Source: Perkinsus olseni (Eukaryota; Perkinsozoa; Perkinsida; Perkinsidae). From it: a stretch of DNA of 64,000 nt. Below, in pieces: positions 36,928 to 47,630 of this stretch. How positions within the stretch are numbered: position 1 is the first letter of the stretch; every line of letters starts with the position of its first letter. A program made the position numbers and the translations under genes. The stretch spans positions 124,001 to 188,000 of the forward strand of contig JABANP010000022.1 of the NCBI GenBank assembly GCA_013115135.1, written 5' to 3'. The notes beneath the pieces are model-generated. The model worked only from the letters and a program-made list of their open reading frames with translations, had not been told where the DNA came from and made no database searches.

Positions 36928-38076
36928 CTACTCCTTCTTGGCCTTTCGATTGCCACCCTTCACATAGCGACCAACGAAGAACTGCGCGAAAAGAACCAGG
37001 TAGGCCGTGTACCTGCAAAATGGGAAATGAACAAAAACCGCTGGAGGCAGAAGGTGGCAGTACATTAGGAATGCTGCGAGCAGATCTTCAGTGGCCCCAT
37101 CACAACGAGGAACTGTCCTCAAGGAATAGTAATGGACGGCCACAACAAACATGCCTGAGAAAAACAATCGATCTCCCGACAGACTCATTCATGATGGCAT
37201 CGCGAGAGCAGAGAAGTGACGCGCAGCTCTGACGGCTCGACTACTGAACACTTACCGATCAACATTTGAGTGATCTGTAGAATGGTGACAGTGAGACCCC
37301 ACTTGGGCTTATGGCCAACTGAAGATAGGAAGTAGTAGAAGTACATGATAGAGTGGACCATGTAGTTCATAGTGGCAAAGAAAATACCGGTAGGCTGTTC
37401 GTAAGCCCCGGCATGCCAACAGTAGAGCAACACAGTAGCATGATGGAACCAATGGAGGAAGTTAACGTTCTTCTTCCTCAAGACCAAGAACGCTGTGTCG
37501 ATGAGCTCGAAGTATTTGCTAAAAATGAATAGGCCGACCCAAGCCCCAGTAGGGCCGGGCGCGTAGGAGCCACCGACGTTACGGCAAATGAAGTAGAGTG
37601 GGCCGTTGGTGAGGGTTCCATTGATGAGATGGGGCAATGTACGAATCATGCCGATGACGGAGAAGATAGCGACTCGCTATTAGCGAGGAAGAGGTTCCAC
37701 AGGGCTAGAGGCTTCTTCAAGTTGAATGCCGGACGGTTCTTCATAATACGCTGGCCAACCGGTATGGCGATGAGGTAGCAGGCAACCACCACATACGAAA
37801 GCCACCAGTAATGGCGCATCACCACCAACTGAAAGAATGACTTGTATTGGAGGGTTCACATCACGGCCCCCCACTCACCATCCTTGCCAGTAGTGTTTCT
37901 GAGTTCTCCCAGGCGGCTGGACCGATGTAGGGCAGGGCCCACTTGGCCAGGTCATCGGTATAGACAGGGTCGACGAAGCCGTACTCAGTACGGTTGTTAA
38001 TTTCGGCGCGCAACCAGATTTGGTCCCAAACCTCGGGGGAGCGGTCCATGACATTATCAAGGGGCAGTTCGATCAT
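36928..38076 (-). pseudogene. ELO-family fatty acid elongase, copy A, frame broken by a 14-nt insertion
   Basis: ELO enzymes condense malonyl-CoA with an acyl-CoA in the ER membrane. Exons: 38076-37879 (ATG chosen by match to copy B), 37828-37256, 37154 to about 37072, and a last exon ending at 36928. All introns sit where copy B has them. The catalytic box HWFHH is present (about 37445), as are the family steps ELIDTAFLVLRK and MNYMVHSIMYFYY. The C-terminus ends in Lys-rich KAKKE, a possible ER retrieval signal. At 37666-37687 a double-turn palindrome adds 14 nt after ...WNLFLA and shifts the frame to a nearby stop; without it the frame continues into IFSVIGMIRTLPHL exactly as in copy B. The rest is intact, so the break is recent, allelic, an assembly fault, or removed in some way. 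Confidence 0.85.
37666..37687. repeat. 22-nt double-turn palindrome inside the ELO copy A exon
   Basis: Core TAGCGA (37667-37672), single C, inverted core (37674-37679), single T, core again (37681-37686). The single bases complement the flanking G and A. Copy B has the uninterrupted 8-mer ATAGCGAG at 39534-39541 at the same codon, which gives the pre-insertion state. Confidence 0.95.
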
Positions 38077-38800
38077 GATCGAATAGTTCACGAGAGTGAA
38101 GGGGCACGCTAAAACAACAACTAGTTACAGCGGAGCGAAGCACCATCCACTTAGAGACCACTAATGTTATCGCACTAGAAACTCAAGGCCACATGCATGG
38201 GACTGGTAATGCCTCAGCGGCGCTGACGGCAGCGGTAGACGACGAGACTGAACCATTGTATGATATACGAGTTGTTATTGTAGTTGTTGCAGGAATCAAT
38301 GATATTATTACGACGGATCAATCGCGTAGTGGTTGTACTTACAACGTTCTAGCAGCAGTAGCAGTAATAGGAGGTAACAACGACGACGACGACAGTATAC
38401 CGATCCACTTCACGCCTCGACTCGGCAGCGGCAGCAAATACACGGTCTGTAGTAACAACAATAGGGTCGGCAACAATCTGGTGCATCCAGGAGCAGTTGC
38501 AAAGCACGGTAGAACGACACTTCCACCAAGACTGCTACTACCACAACTGCTGCTGGGCAACACCTACTACCAACAACTCTTCTACAGGCCATGATTCGCT
38601 CGCCTACTGACAATACCGAACACGAACCAGCACCACCATCATTGTCAGCTACTACTGCGATGACTGGGCATTAATGGCTGCGAATAAAACGGTATTATTG
38701 TTATTATTCTCAGAGATGAAAAAACATCAAGTATCTCTAGCATGATAGGAATTCTGTTCAACGAAGGAGAGGCGGCGGCGGAGGCGGCAGATGCATGAAA
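38077..38800. other. Spacer between the two elongase genes
   Basis: Holds the presumed promoter of copy A and the 3' end of copy B. Open frames on both strands (38193-38594 and antisense) are low-complexity and unsupported. No repeat of note. Confidence 0.4.
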
Positions 38801-39939
38801 TTAGTTGGACTTCTTAGAAGCGCTGACGGCGGCCTTCTTGGCACTGGCAGCCTTCTTAGGAGCCACGTAGCGACCAACGAAGAACTGTACGAAAAGCAGC
38901 ATGTAGGCGGTGTACCTGCAATGACAAGAACAGAACATGACAAGCGAAACCTCGGTGAGTAGTAGTCAAAGGCTCACATAAGGAATGCAGCGACCAGATC
39001 CTCGTAGGCACCGTCACAGTTGGTGACGTGGGAAATCGAGTAGTAATGCACAGCCACTATGAACATACCTGGACAAAGGAGGAATTACAGTGCGGCAACA
39101 AGAGGAAGTCGAGCAGCACTTACCGGCGAACATTTGAGTGATCTGTAGAATGGTGACAGTGAGACCCCACTTGGGCTTATGGCCAACTGAAGATAGGAAG
39201 TAGTAGAAGTACATAATAGAGTGGACCATGTAGTTCATAGTGGCAAAGAAAATACCGGTAGGCTGTTCGTAAGCCCCGGCATGCCAACAGTAGAGCAACA
39301 CAGTAGCATGATGGAACCAATGGAGGAAGTTAACGTTCCTCTTCCTCAACACCAAGAACGCTGTGTCGATGAGCTCGAAGTATTTGCTGTACATGAACAA
39401 GCTTATCCACAGGCCAGCGGGTCCGGTACCGTAAGAGGCACTGGCGTTACGGCAGACAAAGTAGAGAGGACCATTGTACCAGATGCCACCCAGGAGCAAC
39501 GGAACAGTTCTGGTGACACCAATGAAGGAGAAGATAGCGAGGAAGAGGTTCCACAGGGCTAGGGGCTTCTTCAAGTTGAACGCCGGGCGGTTCTTCATGA
39601 TACGCTGGCCAACCGGTATGGCGATGAGGTAGCAGGCAACCACGACCCAAGAAACCCACCAGTACTCGCGCATGATCTGGGTCTGAAATAGGGAAGGAAT
39701 TGCGAGAGAGGCCGATCCGCTGACGATCTCGCTACTACCGTAAACTTAGTGTACTCAGGCGACCAGTTGTCCCAATCGGTCGGGTAGAGGATCTTAGTCA
39801 ACCAGGCTGGGGTGACGTCTTGATAGGTGAGATCCTTGAAGCCGTAGATGGAAGAGTCGGATATCAATGGCTTGATCCAGATGTCGTTCCAGTGGTTGGT
39901 ACGATACTCCTGCATCAGATTGTCGGCTGGGAAGTTCAT
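38801..39939 (-). CDS. ELO-family fatty acid elongase, copy B
   Basis: Intact paralogue of the gene 1.9 kb to its left. Exons: 39939-39739, 39681-39124, 39068-38978, 38915-38801; introns are GT-AG and short (57, 55 and 62 nt). Start ATG 39939 gives MNFPADNLM. Seen: HWFHHATVLLYCWH with the HxxHH active site (about 39308), several membrane helices, YMVHSIMYFYY, and a Lys/Ala/Ser-rich tail (KKAASAKKAAVSASKK) fitting ER membrane retention. Expected role: the condensing step of long-chain or polyunsaturated fatty acid elongation; substrate not readable. Most of exon 2 is about 99 percent identical to copy A over 265 nt, while the N-terminal exon and a middle block differ strongly. Confidence 0.95.
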
Positions 39940-40488
39940 TGTAGACAACGGCAGCAGAAGTAGTTGAGTGGGAGGGAGGAAACTAACAAATTAGCTTCAT
40001 CACGTTGTAACAATGATACCATAACTTCCGAGATTCCCACCACAAGTTCGCGCCACTATCTTGTACGACAATCAGCAACATTCAAACGGCGGCCCTTGTC
40101 CAGAGAGAATGCACCCAGCCCAGTAGTGATGGGCGATATGATTACGCGAGACGTGACGCTGGCGGGGTAAACCGACAGGCGAGTAGAAGCCGGAACAGTG
40201 GAGCTACGATAACGATAGAGGTTCACGCTCACAGCGAACAGCAGCGGTCATTCAGACTACGACTATTGGAGTGGCTCAGTGGACTACGACACAGCGAAGA
40301 CATCGCTCTGCTCAACGAGGGAGCAGACTCTTAGCGACGAGTTTCGTGGCGCGCGACAACTCAAGAGACGGGAAGTGACACTCAGGAGACTGTATAAAAG
40401 TATTCATAATGGTAGCCAACTTGAGGGGGTATCGGTGCGGGCAGTGTCATGATGATTGCATGACGTTTACCAACCTGAGCAACACAAG
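39940..40488. other. Intergenic, presumed elongase promoter
   Basis: No gene supported. It is the upstream region of elongase copy B and the 3' flank of the Arl1-like gene. Confidence 0.4.
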
Positions 40489-41444
40489 CTAGACGGTTCG
40501 ACGCAGCTTAGAAAAGAGGCGACTCAACGTCGGCATAGCTCGCACTCGAAAGGTCCCGGGTTCGAATCCCAGCGACGATATTTTGAAAGAAGTCGTACAG
40601 AAGACGCACCAGTCTAATCCTTCTTTGATACCATCTCCTCGAACTGCACTGGCTTGATATATCGCCCATTGACGAGATCTGACAAGACGCCACGAATTCT
40701 CCCGACAACTTTCCCACGACCGATTCTCAGGTACCTAATTTGGGTGAGTCCCAGTCCCTCCGAGACTTCAACGCTGCTCATGGCATCCGGTAAATCCTGT
40801 TTGTTCGCGAAGACTAGCAGAGCAACACCCTGGAGCTCTTCCTCATCCAACAAGTTGTTCAATTCTCGCCGTGCATCCTGGGAGTCGATCCCGATCTGAA
40901 AAAGACATAAGCAAGATAGGGTCTCCTGTCTCATCTACCCACCGGCCGAGTCCACGACGTAGACGATGCCATTAGTGTTCGGATAGTAACACCTCCAATA
41001 GGGCCGTATGCTGCTCTGACCACCTGCCAAGGGGACTGCTCCTGCAGCAGGACGGAGTAAGCCGCTGCCGTCATTTTACCCAAGTCCCAGACCTGCAGCT
41101 TCACGTTCTTCACTTGTATCGTTTCCACGTTGAAGCCAATGGTGGGAATAGTCTGTACGATATCATCGACTTGCAACCGGTCTGAAGACAATGCAGAGAA
41201 GCATCCCCCAGCCCATCACCGTCGAGAGAGCGGGCCTTCCAAAGCTGGCAATTCGGTCGGCCAGAGGGTCGATCGAGGCACCCCTGGTTGAGACAATCTC
41301 AAGGACGATAGACTGCGACAGCGCGACCAGACAGGGCTTACACAGTATCGTTGTTTTCCCTGCATTATCGAGGCCTAGGATGAGTATCCGAACCTCCTTC
41401 GTGCCAAAAAGCCGACCAAAGAGTGAGGAGAAGAGGACACCCAT
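40489..41444 (-). CDS. ARL1: ARF-like small GTPase, Arl1 type
   Basis: Golgi-associated GTPase family. Exon 1 (41444-41342) reads [32 protein letters not shown] with Gly2 for myristoylation and the P-loop GLDNAGKT. A 160-nt intron (41182-41341) is followed by IPTIGFNVE (switch I) and VWDLG|GQ split by an intron (switch II), then [23 protein letters not shown], an intron, and VFANKQDL (NKxD). After another intron comes [22 protein letters not shown], matching the SA-x4-G-x-G/I-x-EGL end of Arl1. One base seems extra around 40888, between DRDR and SQDARREL. Beyond EGLDW the frame continues about 35 residues, antisense to a tRNA-like sequence, to a stop at 40489; this tail is not part of the family. 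Confidence 0.9.
40527..40580 (+). other. Truncated tRNA-like sequence (tRNA remnant or SINE head)
   Basis: Has a B box (GGTTCGAATCC, about 40559-40569), a T-stem with one mismatch, and acceptor halves AACGTCG (40527-40533) and CGACGAT (40573-40579 region) that pair at six of seven positions. TAGCTC resembles the start of an A box. The D-loop and anticodon arm are mostly missing (total about 54 nt), so it is not a working tRNA. It overlaps the antisense of the Arl1 tail. Confidence 0.65.
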
Positions 41445-42454
41445 TCGAGCAGGCTTGAGAAAAAACACTGAGAGAGCAACAGTCATCACATTCGACAAGC
41501 CCGAGCGCGGCAGCGAGTGTTCATTCTCTATATATACCCTCTGTTGAATGCCAAGACAGGATGACCGCTATTGTCATGTCCAGAGACTCTCATGGACGGC
41601 AGCGTCCGCTGTGCACCAAGAAATCAACCCCAACAAGGCTACGGTGACACTTTTGAAGGTGTCTCTGGTCACTAGCGAGTACTTGAAAAGGCCAACAAGG
41701 TGTATCGCGAAACCAAACCCGAGCCCTGTCATGGAACGGTAGCCATCCCGCTCTCACTGAGTAACGCAAGACCACCAAGTTATCGAAAGGGTCCACAGTA
41801 GGCTGAAGCTGCCGCAATGGACATACAAGGGAGAGGAGAGGACACAACCGATGGATCATCATATGCAATTCACATACTCGCCCTAGCCGAACGTTGAGAC
41901 ACGCGGGTACCGAGAAGAAGCTAGCCTTGATAGGCTGAACAATAACGCGAGGGAGGGAGCATTCGCTGACGCCAACGGGAGCATGCTGCTCGATCCACGG
42001 TAGAGTGGCGTCGTTGAGAAGGTAGGAACAAGGGTACTACTACTATTTATACTACATATCAGTCACAATAAGGACCAACACAAAAAGCTGCGATAATGGG
42101 GTTGTAGCTCAGCAACAGCCGCAAGGGCGACGACATAATATTCAGAAACCGAGAAGATACACATAGGAACAGCTCGGACCGCAAAAATAATTATCATACC
42201 GCACTATGAACAACAAAGAAGGCCATCAGAGGCACCAGAACCTCCAACAGCAGCGGCAGGGAAGGACCGCGCTGGCCCTATCTACCTCGCTGCTCGCCAG
42301 GGCAACTATACGAAACGCGCTGACGCTACACCCGGGCTACCACTAACAGCACTATCAACCTCACCCGGGGGGCACACGATTGGGAGAATCCGCATTAACT
42401 TCCGCCAAGACCCGACCAGCCGCCCTTCGCAGCTCCACCTCAACGTTCGGATCA
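41445..42454. other. Interval with no supported gene
   Basis: About 1 kb between two minus-strand genes. Short open frames only. Presumed promoter of the Arl1-like gene on the left, 3' flank of the membrane-protein gene on the right. Confidence 0.45.
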
Positions 42455-44095
42455 TCACTGATGTACTCTAATTGAGCAGCAGCAGGAGAAGAGCATACAG
42501 TGGAAGGCATGGACGCATCTGGACTGGGGTAAAGCACCACCGAAGGTGCAGGGGGCTATAGGAGCGGAGATATCGAGTAGCTCTAGAGGGTCCACGGACT
42601 CGAGGTCAATACAGTTGTCATCCAGCGTCTGCTCATCAGGGTCCATGGCTGCCGCGGTGGCGCCCACTAGATTCCTCTCTTCCTCCTTCTTTCCGACGAC
42701 AGAGCTTGAAAAGCATCCAAGAGGTTAGGAATCCCAGGATAGCGGCGAGAAGGACGCCACAGGCGATCCCTGCTATGGCCCCTGGACCGAGATGGTTGCC
42801 TGGCTTTACACTCGAACCAGAATCACTATTATCCGCTTCGCTAGGAGGCTCTTCCCGAGGGTCTGAAGAAGGAAACCACGATTTCAAATCACGCTGACCA
42901 TGGACTCCAAGCGCTGCACTACTTGGCGTCTCCGTCGGAGGTTGAGGTTCGGGACTAGTTACCAGTGATGTCGGTGGCGCCGGCTGGACCGACGGGGCAG
43001 GTGCTGGTGGCTCTGGAGCAGGCATAAAGGGCTGGGTAGTCGGGTAGATGAAACCATCATGATCTAGAAAGAGATGGAAGAGGTTGATACGAGTTTGAGG
43101 AAGTTCGGGTTACCATTACCATCAGAAGCCACATCGTTGCTGTAGGTGACCAGGCGGTTGAACAGGGTCTCATTGTCACCCTCCTTAAGGCAGTAGTTGA
43201 GGTCAATGACTACTAGCTGCCCCACGTACTGTCCAGTACTATGATCATTGCCGAAGAGGACCAGGTCATAGGAGCCCACAGAAAGGGAGTAGGGGGCGTA
43301 GGTGAAGACCTGAAAATCTGCTTGGCACGCTGCTATAAGCGAACTTGTTATGCTATCAGTACAACACCAACTCTGGCAAACCCCCCAGAGAAAATCAGGA
43401 AACACATCAAGCAGAGTACTGCAGAGCTACTAGAGCCTCTCATGACAAGAAACGCAGTCAGAGAGCCAGCGTGCAACCAGTGGCGCGGATTGGGCACCGT
43501 TTTGGTCCAGGGAGCAGCTTTGTACAAGCACCCCACTCATGCGTCTACCTCAACCACCGAACACGCTTGGTTACTACCTTCACGACTACGGGATTCAGGG
43601 GATCCTCGGAGAGTATTTCACCTTCCTGGGTAGGGGCCTTACGCCGGCCTTGAGGACCAGAGAATCCAAAGTTAACTTCTTGGCCGAAGCCGGACCTACC
43701 AGAGGACCGACCTAGCGCAGAGTTGGACAGCACGTGAATCTTACATCACTCTGCGGCCATTCTTGTATATTGGATGGGCTATGAGGGTGGAGGCAGAGCT
43801 ACGGGGAACGTACAGCGAGATCGAGCACGCGTCCATTGAGGGGCACACTAGCTGTTTGAACCCAGCTGGCCAGGGTGTGGGGCCAGGCGTCGAGCGATCA
43901 TCACTAGAAGGGGTAGCCGTCCCTGCTAAGACACCCTCGCTAGGAGGAGTAGCCGTCTCTATAGAGATGGTAGAAGGAGGGACCGTCCCAACAGTCGTCT
44001 CCCGTGTGGAAGAGGGAGCATCCGCTTGGTCCCACTGCTGCTGCTCATCTGAGTCCTTCCCCTTCCCACTGTCACCGTGACTCCTGATAGTCGAG
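42455..44095 (-). CDS. Probable type I membrane surface protein, Pro/Thr/Ser-rich
   Basis: Minus-strand exons in order: a Ser/Thr/Pro-rich stretch (about 44090-43750, with ETTVGTVPPSTISIETATPPSEG), GFGQEVNFGFSGPQGRRKAP (about 43690-43635), an apparently folded segment with YSLSVGSYDLVLFGNDHSTGQYVGQLVVIDLNYCL (about 43300-43190), a Pro-rich stalk (about 43020-42900), and a single membrane helix GAIAGIACGVLLAAILGFLTSWMLF (about 42785-42715) with a basic stop-transfer. The best cytosolic tail is in another frame (MDPDEQTLDDNCIDLESVDPLELLD, ending 42455), so a small intron or a 1-base shift lies near 42715. No family recognised. The start and signal peptide are not located. Confidence 0.5.
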
Positions 44096-44763
44096 ATGGC
44101 GCCCCCACTGACGGTTGCCCAGCGAGCCTAAGCTGCGGCCCAGGGCTCCTCCCTTTCAGCCTAGTACCTACATAAACAGGGGATCTACTCCGAGAAGAAT
44201 CTAGTGGTAGACCGACAACTGCAACCCAATTCCACGACTCTCGCGACTACCATCAACCGCGGATCCTTTACAAAAAATACCACTGAAAAATCCTACTACA
44301 GTACGTCAATGCCATTACACAAGAAGGTCGAACGCCCCATATCGCCTGTCTATTTCCGGTTGTTATTACTAGAGGCCGCAAGAGCATCGGCGATGGCCCA
44401 TGGAAGTAACAGGAATAATACGAGTAGGGGAGCGCTCCTACGGTGAAGGCGAGCCCCCATTCATAAGAATCAACCTGATGCACACCACAACCATCCCTAA
44501 CCGACACCACGGCTGAAGAGGCGCTAGCGGCACAGAGGGCCACTTCACTGCGTTATAATTGACTGCCCTCAAGTTCAGCTGTTTCTCCCGCCTCGCTGCT
44601 TCTGAGTTCCCAACTGATCCGTGAACACAACCATCGAACTGGTGTAAACTTACTTTTTCCGGAAAAAATGACGATGACTGAGATAAATGCGGCGCAGGCA
44701 TGGGCCTCACGGAGCCCATGTGTCTACGCGAAGGAGTGTAAGACAGATAGATGACCATTGCGA

Positions 44764-45084
44764 TCACAGAAGACCCACCCCACCTCCGCTGCTGCAATTG
44801 CAGTACACCGGGGTATTCGGGAGACGGTCACAATCAACGTTCTTGGTGTTCGACAGGCAGATCTCGAGAGGGCCTTTCCTGTGGGGCGTGTTTACATAGT
44901 ACATGTCCCTACACCTTTGAGGGAAGATCTTGCAGCGACATCCTACTCTAGTCTGGCCTGTTTTAGTGCAAATACCATCACCAACGTAGTCGCAGAAGGT
45001 AAGGCAGTCGAGTGGAACGATGACCTGTTCGCCCATGGAAGTGGAGAGGATGCCGAGTAGCAGTGGGATGATGCGGTACGACAT
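44764..45084 (-). CDS. Small secreted cysteine-rich protein
   Basis: From ATG 45084 the frame gives a signal peptide (SYRIIPLLLGILSTSMG) followed by a mature part with about ten Cys in about 80 residues (C-L-T-F-C, G-I-C, V-G-C-R-C, Q-R-C, I-C, D-C, Y-C-N-C) and a stop at 44764. Spacing suggests a disulfide-bonded extracellular domain. Family unknown. A further exon to the left is possible because the frame ends close to a GT. Confidence 0.5.
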   Translation of the reverse strand: MSYRIIPLLLGILSTSMGEQVIVPLDCLTFCDYVGDGICTKTGQTRVGCRCKIFPQRCRDMYYVNTPHRKGPLEICLSNTKNVDCDRLPNTPVYCNCSSGGGVGLL

Positions 45085-45822
45085 AGCCAATGAAAGAAGC
45101 GATTATAACGCTCAAGATGATGATGGTGATGAGCTGGCAGGAACTTGGCCGCCCCTTGCACGCATGCTCAGCAGACGCGTGCAAGTTCCGCCATACCTAC
45201 CGACCAATTGATTTGCTCCAGACCGCTTCCTAAGCGGACTCGGTTCAGTAGAAAGCCGGAGCGAATGAAATCTGCTGGTGTTGGCGTTATCGGGTTCGGG
45301 CTGCCATTAGGATGTGCCCCGGGAGAGGAAGACAATCATGCATAGCAGTAGAGACAGATGCTCTCGCCGACGACAGCTTGTCTCACGATGAGAGCCGCCT
45401 GCAATGTCTCTACGAGAACTCTATAATACCCATCGCAGCGTTACGCTAGCACCTAACCAGCTGTCCTCTGCAACCACCCCCGCAGCTATTCTGTATCATT
45501 CCACCGAATACTCCCTCTTCAGCCTGATGCCATTGTGCGCTACTGCACTGAGGCGCGTGCGGGCGTGCTGAAGACCAGAGCCCCACGGAACCTTCGCCCT
45601 CCTGAGCTCCTCCTCTATCTGGGTAGCCCTACATCGCATTGGAGGGCGTATGATCAACGAGGTAATGGACAGAACCGCCGGCGGTTCACCCTTAACTTGC
45701 TATCACAAATAGTGCGCGGCGATTTTCACACCCTTGAGCCTCGGCCATGGCAGTGCTCCTAGACCGGAAAGCCGTTACACATGATAATACGATGAGCTAG
45801 AGAGCAGGTCAGGCTGGGAGCT

Positions 45823-45844
45823 CATGCCATTGGCATGATGCCAA
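45823..45844. repeat. 22-nt double-turn palindrome
   Basis: Core ATGCCA (45824-45829), single T, inverted core (45831-45836), single G, core again (45838-45843). Single bases complement flanking A and C. Outer symmetry extends one base further at the first turn (8-nt arms). Confidence 0.93.
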
Positions 45845-46085
45845 CCACACTTTCGACAACAGTCAAGCATGTAGGCTGCTCTTCTCGTAGTGTGGGCTGC
45901 TGGCGTAGAGAGCTAAGGAAGCCTCTACTATTGTGCTACTGTCTCCCTTGGCGGAGTCACGCCCAAGTAGGGCCAGCCGGAGATTCCAGTGCCCTGTTCC
46001 CCACCTGCCCACCACGGCTAGCAGGGAGTGACCGCCGAGTACCCCTTTCTGCACAAGACCCATTGCGCACGATTTGAAATAACGA

Positions 46086-46107
46086 GTCATATGATATGAC
46101 TCATATC
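46086..46107. repeat. 22-nt double-turn palindrome
   Basis: Core TCATAT (46087-46092), single G, inverted core (46094-46099), single C, core again (46101-46106). Single bases complement the flanking C and G. The first turn has 9-nt arms (46084-46102). Confidence 0.93.
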
Positions 46108-46341
46108 GTTCTAATCAAAATGAATATCATTATCATCGGCGGTTGGCATGCCCTCTGTAGAGGGCTGCGCAGCTGCAGCAGCACCTTCTCTTCCAGGGGA
46201 GCTGTCACCCAGGCGGAATCCTGAGCATAGTACCACGACTACCACCCAGCGATGGACGGAGGGCTGTTGCTACCCTCTCCAGAGAAGGCTTGGAACGTCG
46301 AGCCTTGAGTACCGAACACCCCGCGATCGATGCCACTGCCC

Positions 46342-47240
46342 TCATTTCTCGAAGAATCGCCTCTGAGACGGTCCGGGCTCACGTTGTTGACCTAAGAGAA
46401 GTCGTGACCTTGCAGCACTGTGTGAACGAGGCCAGCCTGGCACGGTCGCAAGGCCCGATGCGTGAAAGTGTTCGACAAGCCTCACATTGGTCGCCCCAGC
46501 TATGTAGCTGTCTCTAAGCTCCTTCAACAGGGTCCAACCGTAGTAAACGCTGGCCATGTTCAGCACTGGGTGCAGTATGGCAGCCAAATGAAGGTAGTTG
46601 ACAATGAGGGGAGCTGCACCAGCGAAGATGGGCCCGTGACCATATGCGAAACGCTCGATGAGGCCGAGGAACTGAGCACAGCCCGTGCCGTTGGCCCAGC
46701 CTATGGCGCGCTTCCCACTTGAATGGAGCCGTTGATGAAACAAATAATAGTGTAGCTAGGCAGCCAGGAGACGCCTTGAGGTTGAGTTGAATACCTAGAA
46801 AGAAGTCACTGAAGAGAGTTGGCACCGAATGTGCCACTGAGGTACATTCCAATGCCCGCCATGAGCGTGTTCACGAAGCCTGTAACCAGATCGCCCATCA
46901 AAAACTCTATCACACCTGAGAGGCATGGTGACCACGGTGTAGCACATCTCTGCGAAGTACCCACCGAGGGAGCCTTGGAGGACACTGCTGATGAGTAGAC
47001 CCTTCATGGCCGACTTACCGGCGTCCCTAGCAGCAAGACCAAGTGTCACGCGCCGAATGAGGGCGGAAACGCAGCCGAGGATCTCACGTTAACGGAAATC
47101 CCATCCGGTCCACTTCGATAGTCAGTGGTATGACTATCGGTATACAAGCGACAGCGAGGGGGACTGGGGCAGTAGCAGGTAAGGCCATGGCCGCCTGCAT
47201 GCTCACCACTGTCGTGGAGAGGGGCCTATCTACACACAAC
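46342..47240 (-). CDS. Putative multi-pass membrane protein
   Basis: Minus-strand segments read as hydrophobic helices: MQAAMALPATAPVPLAVACIPIVIP (about 47200-47125), KGLLISSVLQGSLGGYFAEMCYTVV (about 47010-46935), then in another frame SGVIEFLMGDLVTGFVNTLMAGIGMYLSGTFGANS (about 46915-46815), an intron, and IGWANGTGCAQFLGLIERFAYGHGPIFAGAAPLIVNYLHLAAILHPVLNMASVYYGW (about 46705-46535). The Gly/Ala-rich paired helices recall channel or carrier proteins, but I recognise no family. The frame change at about 46920 needs a short intron or one base shift. Confidence 0.42.
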
Positions 47241-47630
47241 GCCATGCCACCAACGGGAGTAAAGAGGATTCATGTTCGGCTGCAATTAGCCACGTTGTCA
47301 CCGTATGAGCATGGACCACAAACCACCATAGGACCACACTGCATGGGTGAGGGACGAATGAGAACAGGCGATAACAAGAACCGCAGCACAAGAGACCCTT
47401 CGGAATCCCCCAAACTCGCGGTTCGTTCTTTTAGCGGTGAATACACTAACAAGAAGTACCATCTAACTGTTCTCAAGTCCCCCCAGACCACACGGAGACT
47501 ACCCCTGAAGCTACAGTCCCTCTGCCTTGAATACCCATAGCATTCTACGCCATCCCAGCAGTATTCACTCTCCGTCCCTCCCAATGACCCGGGATTGCAA
47601 CGACACGACCTCACCAGTTGCATAATCCTA

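Larger units (their letters stand above)
45212..46341. other. Non-coding interval with two double-turn palindromes
   Basis: No gene supported on either strand. It contains two 22-nt structures only 263 bp apart (45823-45844 and 46086-46107). Confidence 0.5.

Noticed and set aside
39221..39562. Plus-strand 113-codon frame inside elongase copy B
   Set aside because: Antisense shadow of a strongly conserved coding exon with the HWFHH box.
40527..40580. Functional tRNA
   Set aside because: Anticodon arm and most of the D arm are missing; only acceptor halves and T arm remain.
47117..47140. CGATAGTC/GACTATCG inverted repeat with an 8-nt spacer
   Set aside because: Spacer and single turn do not fit the footprint family; weak on its own.
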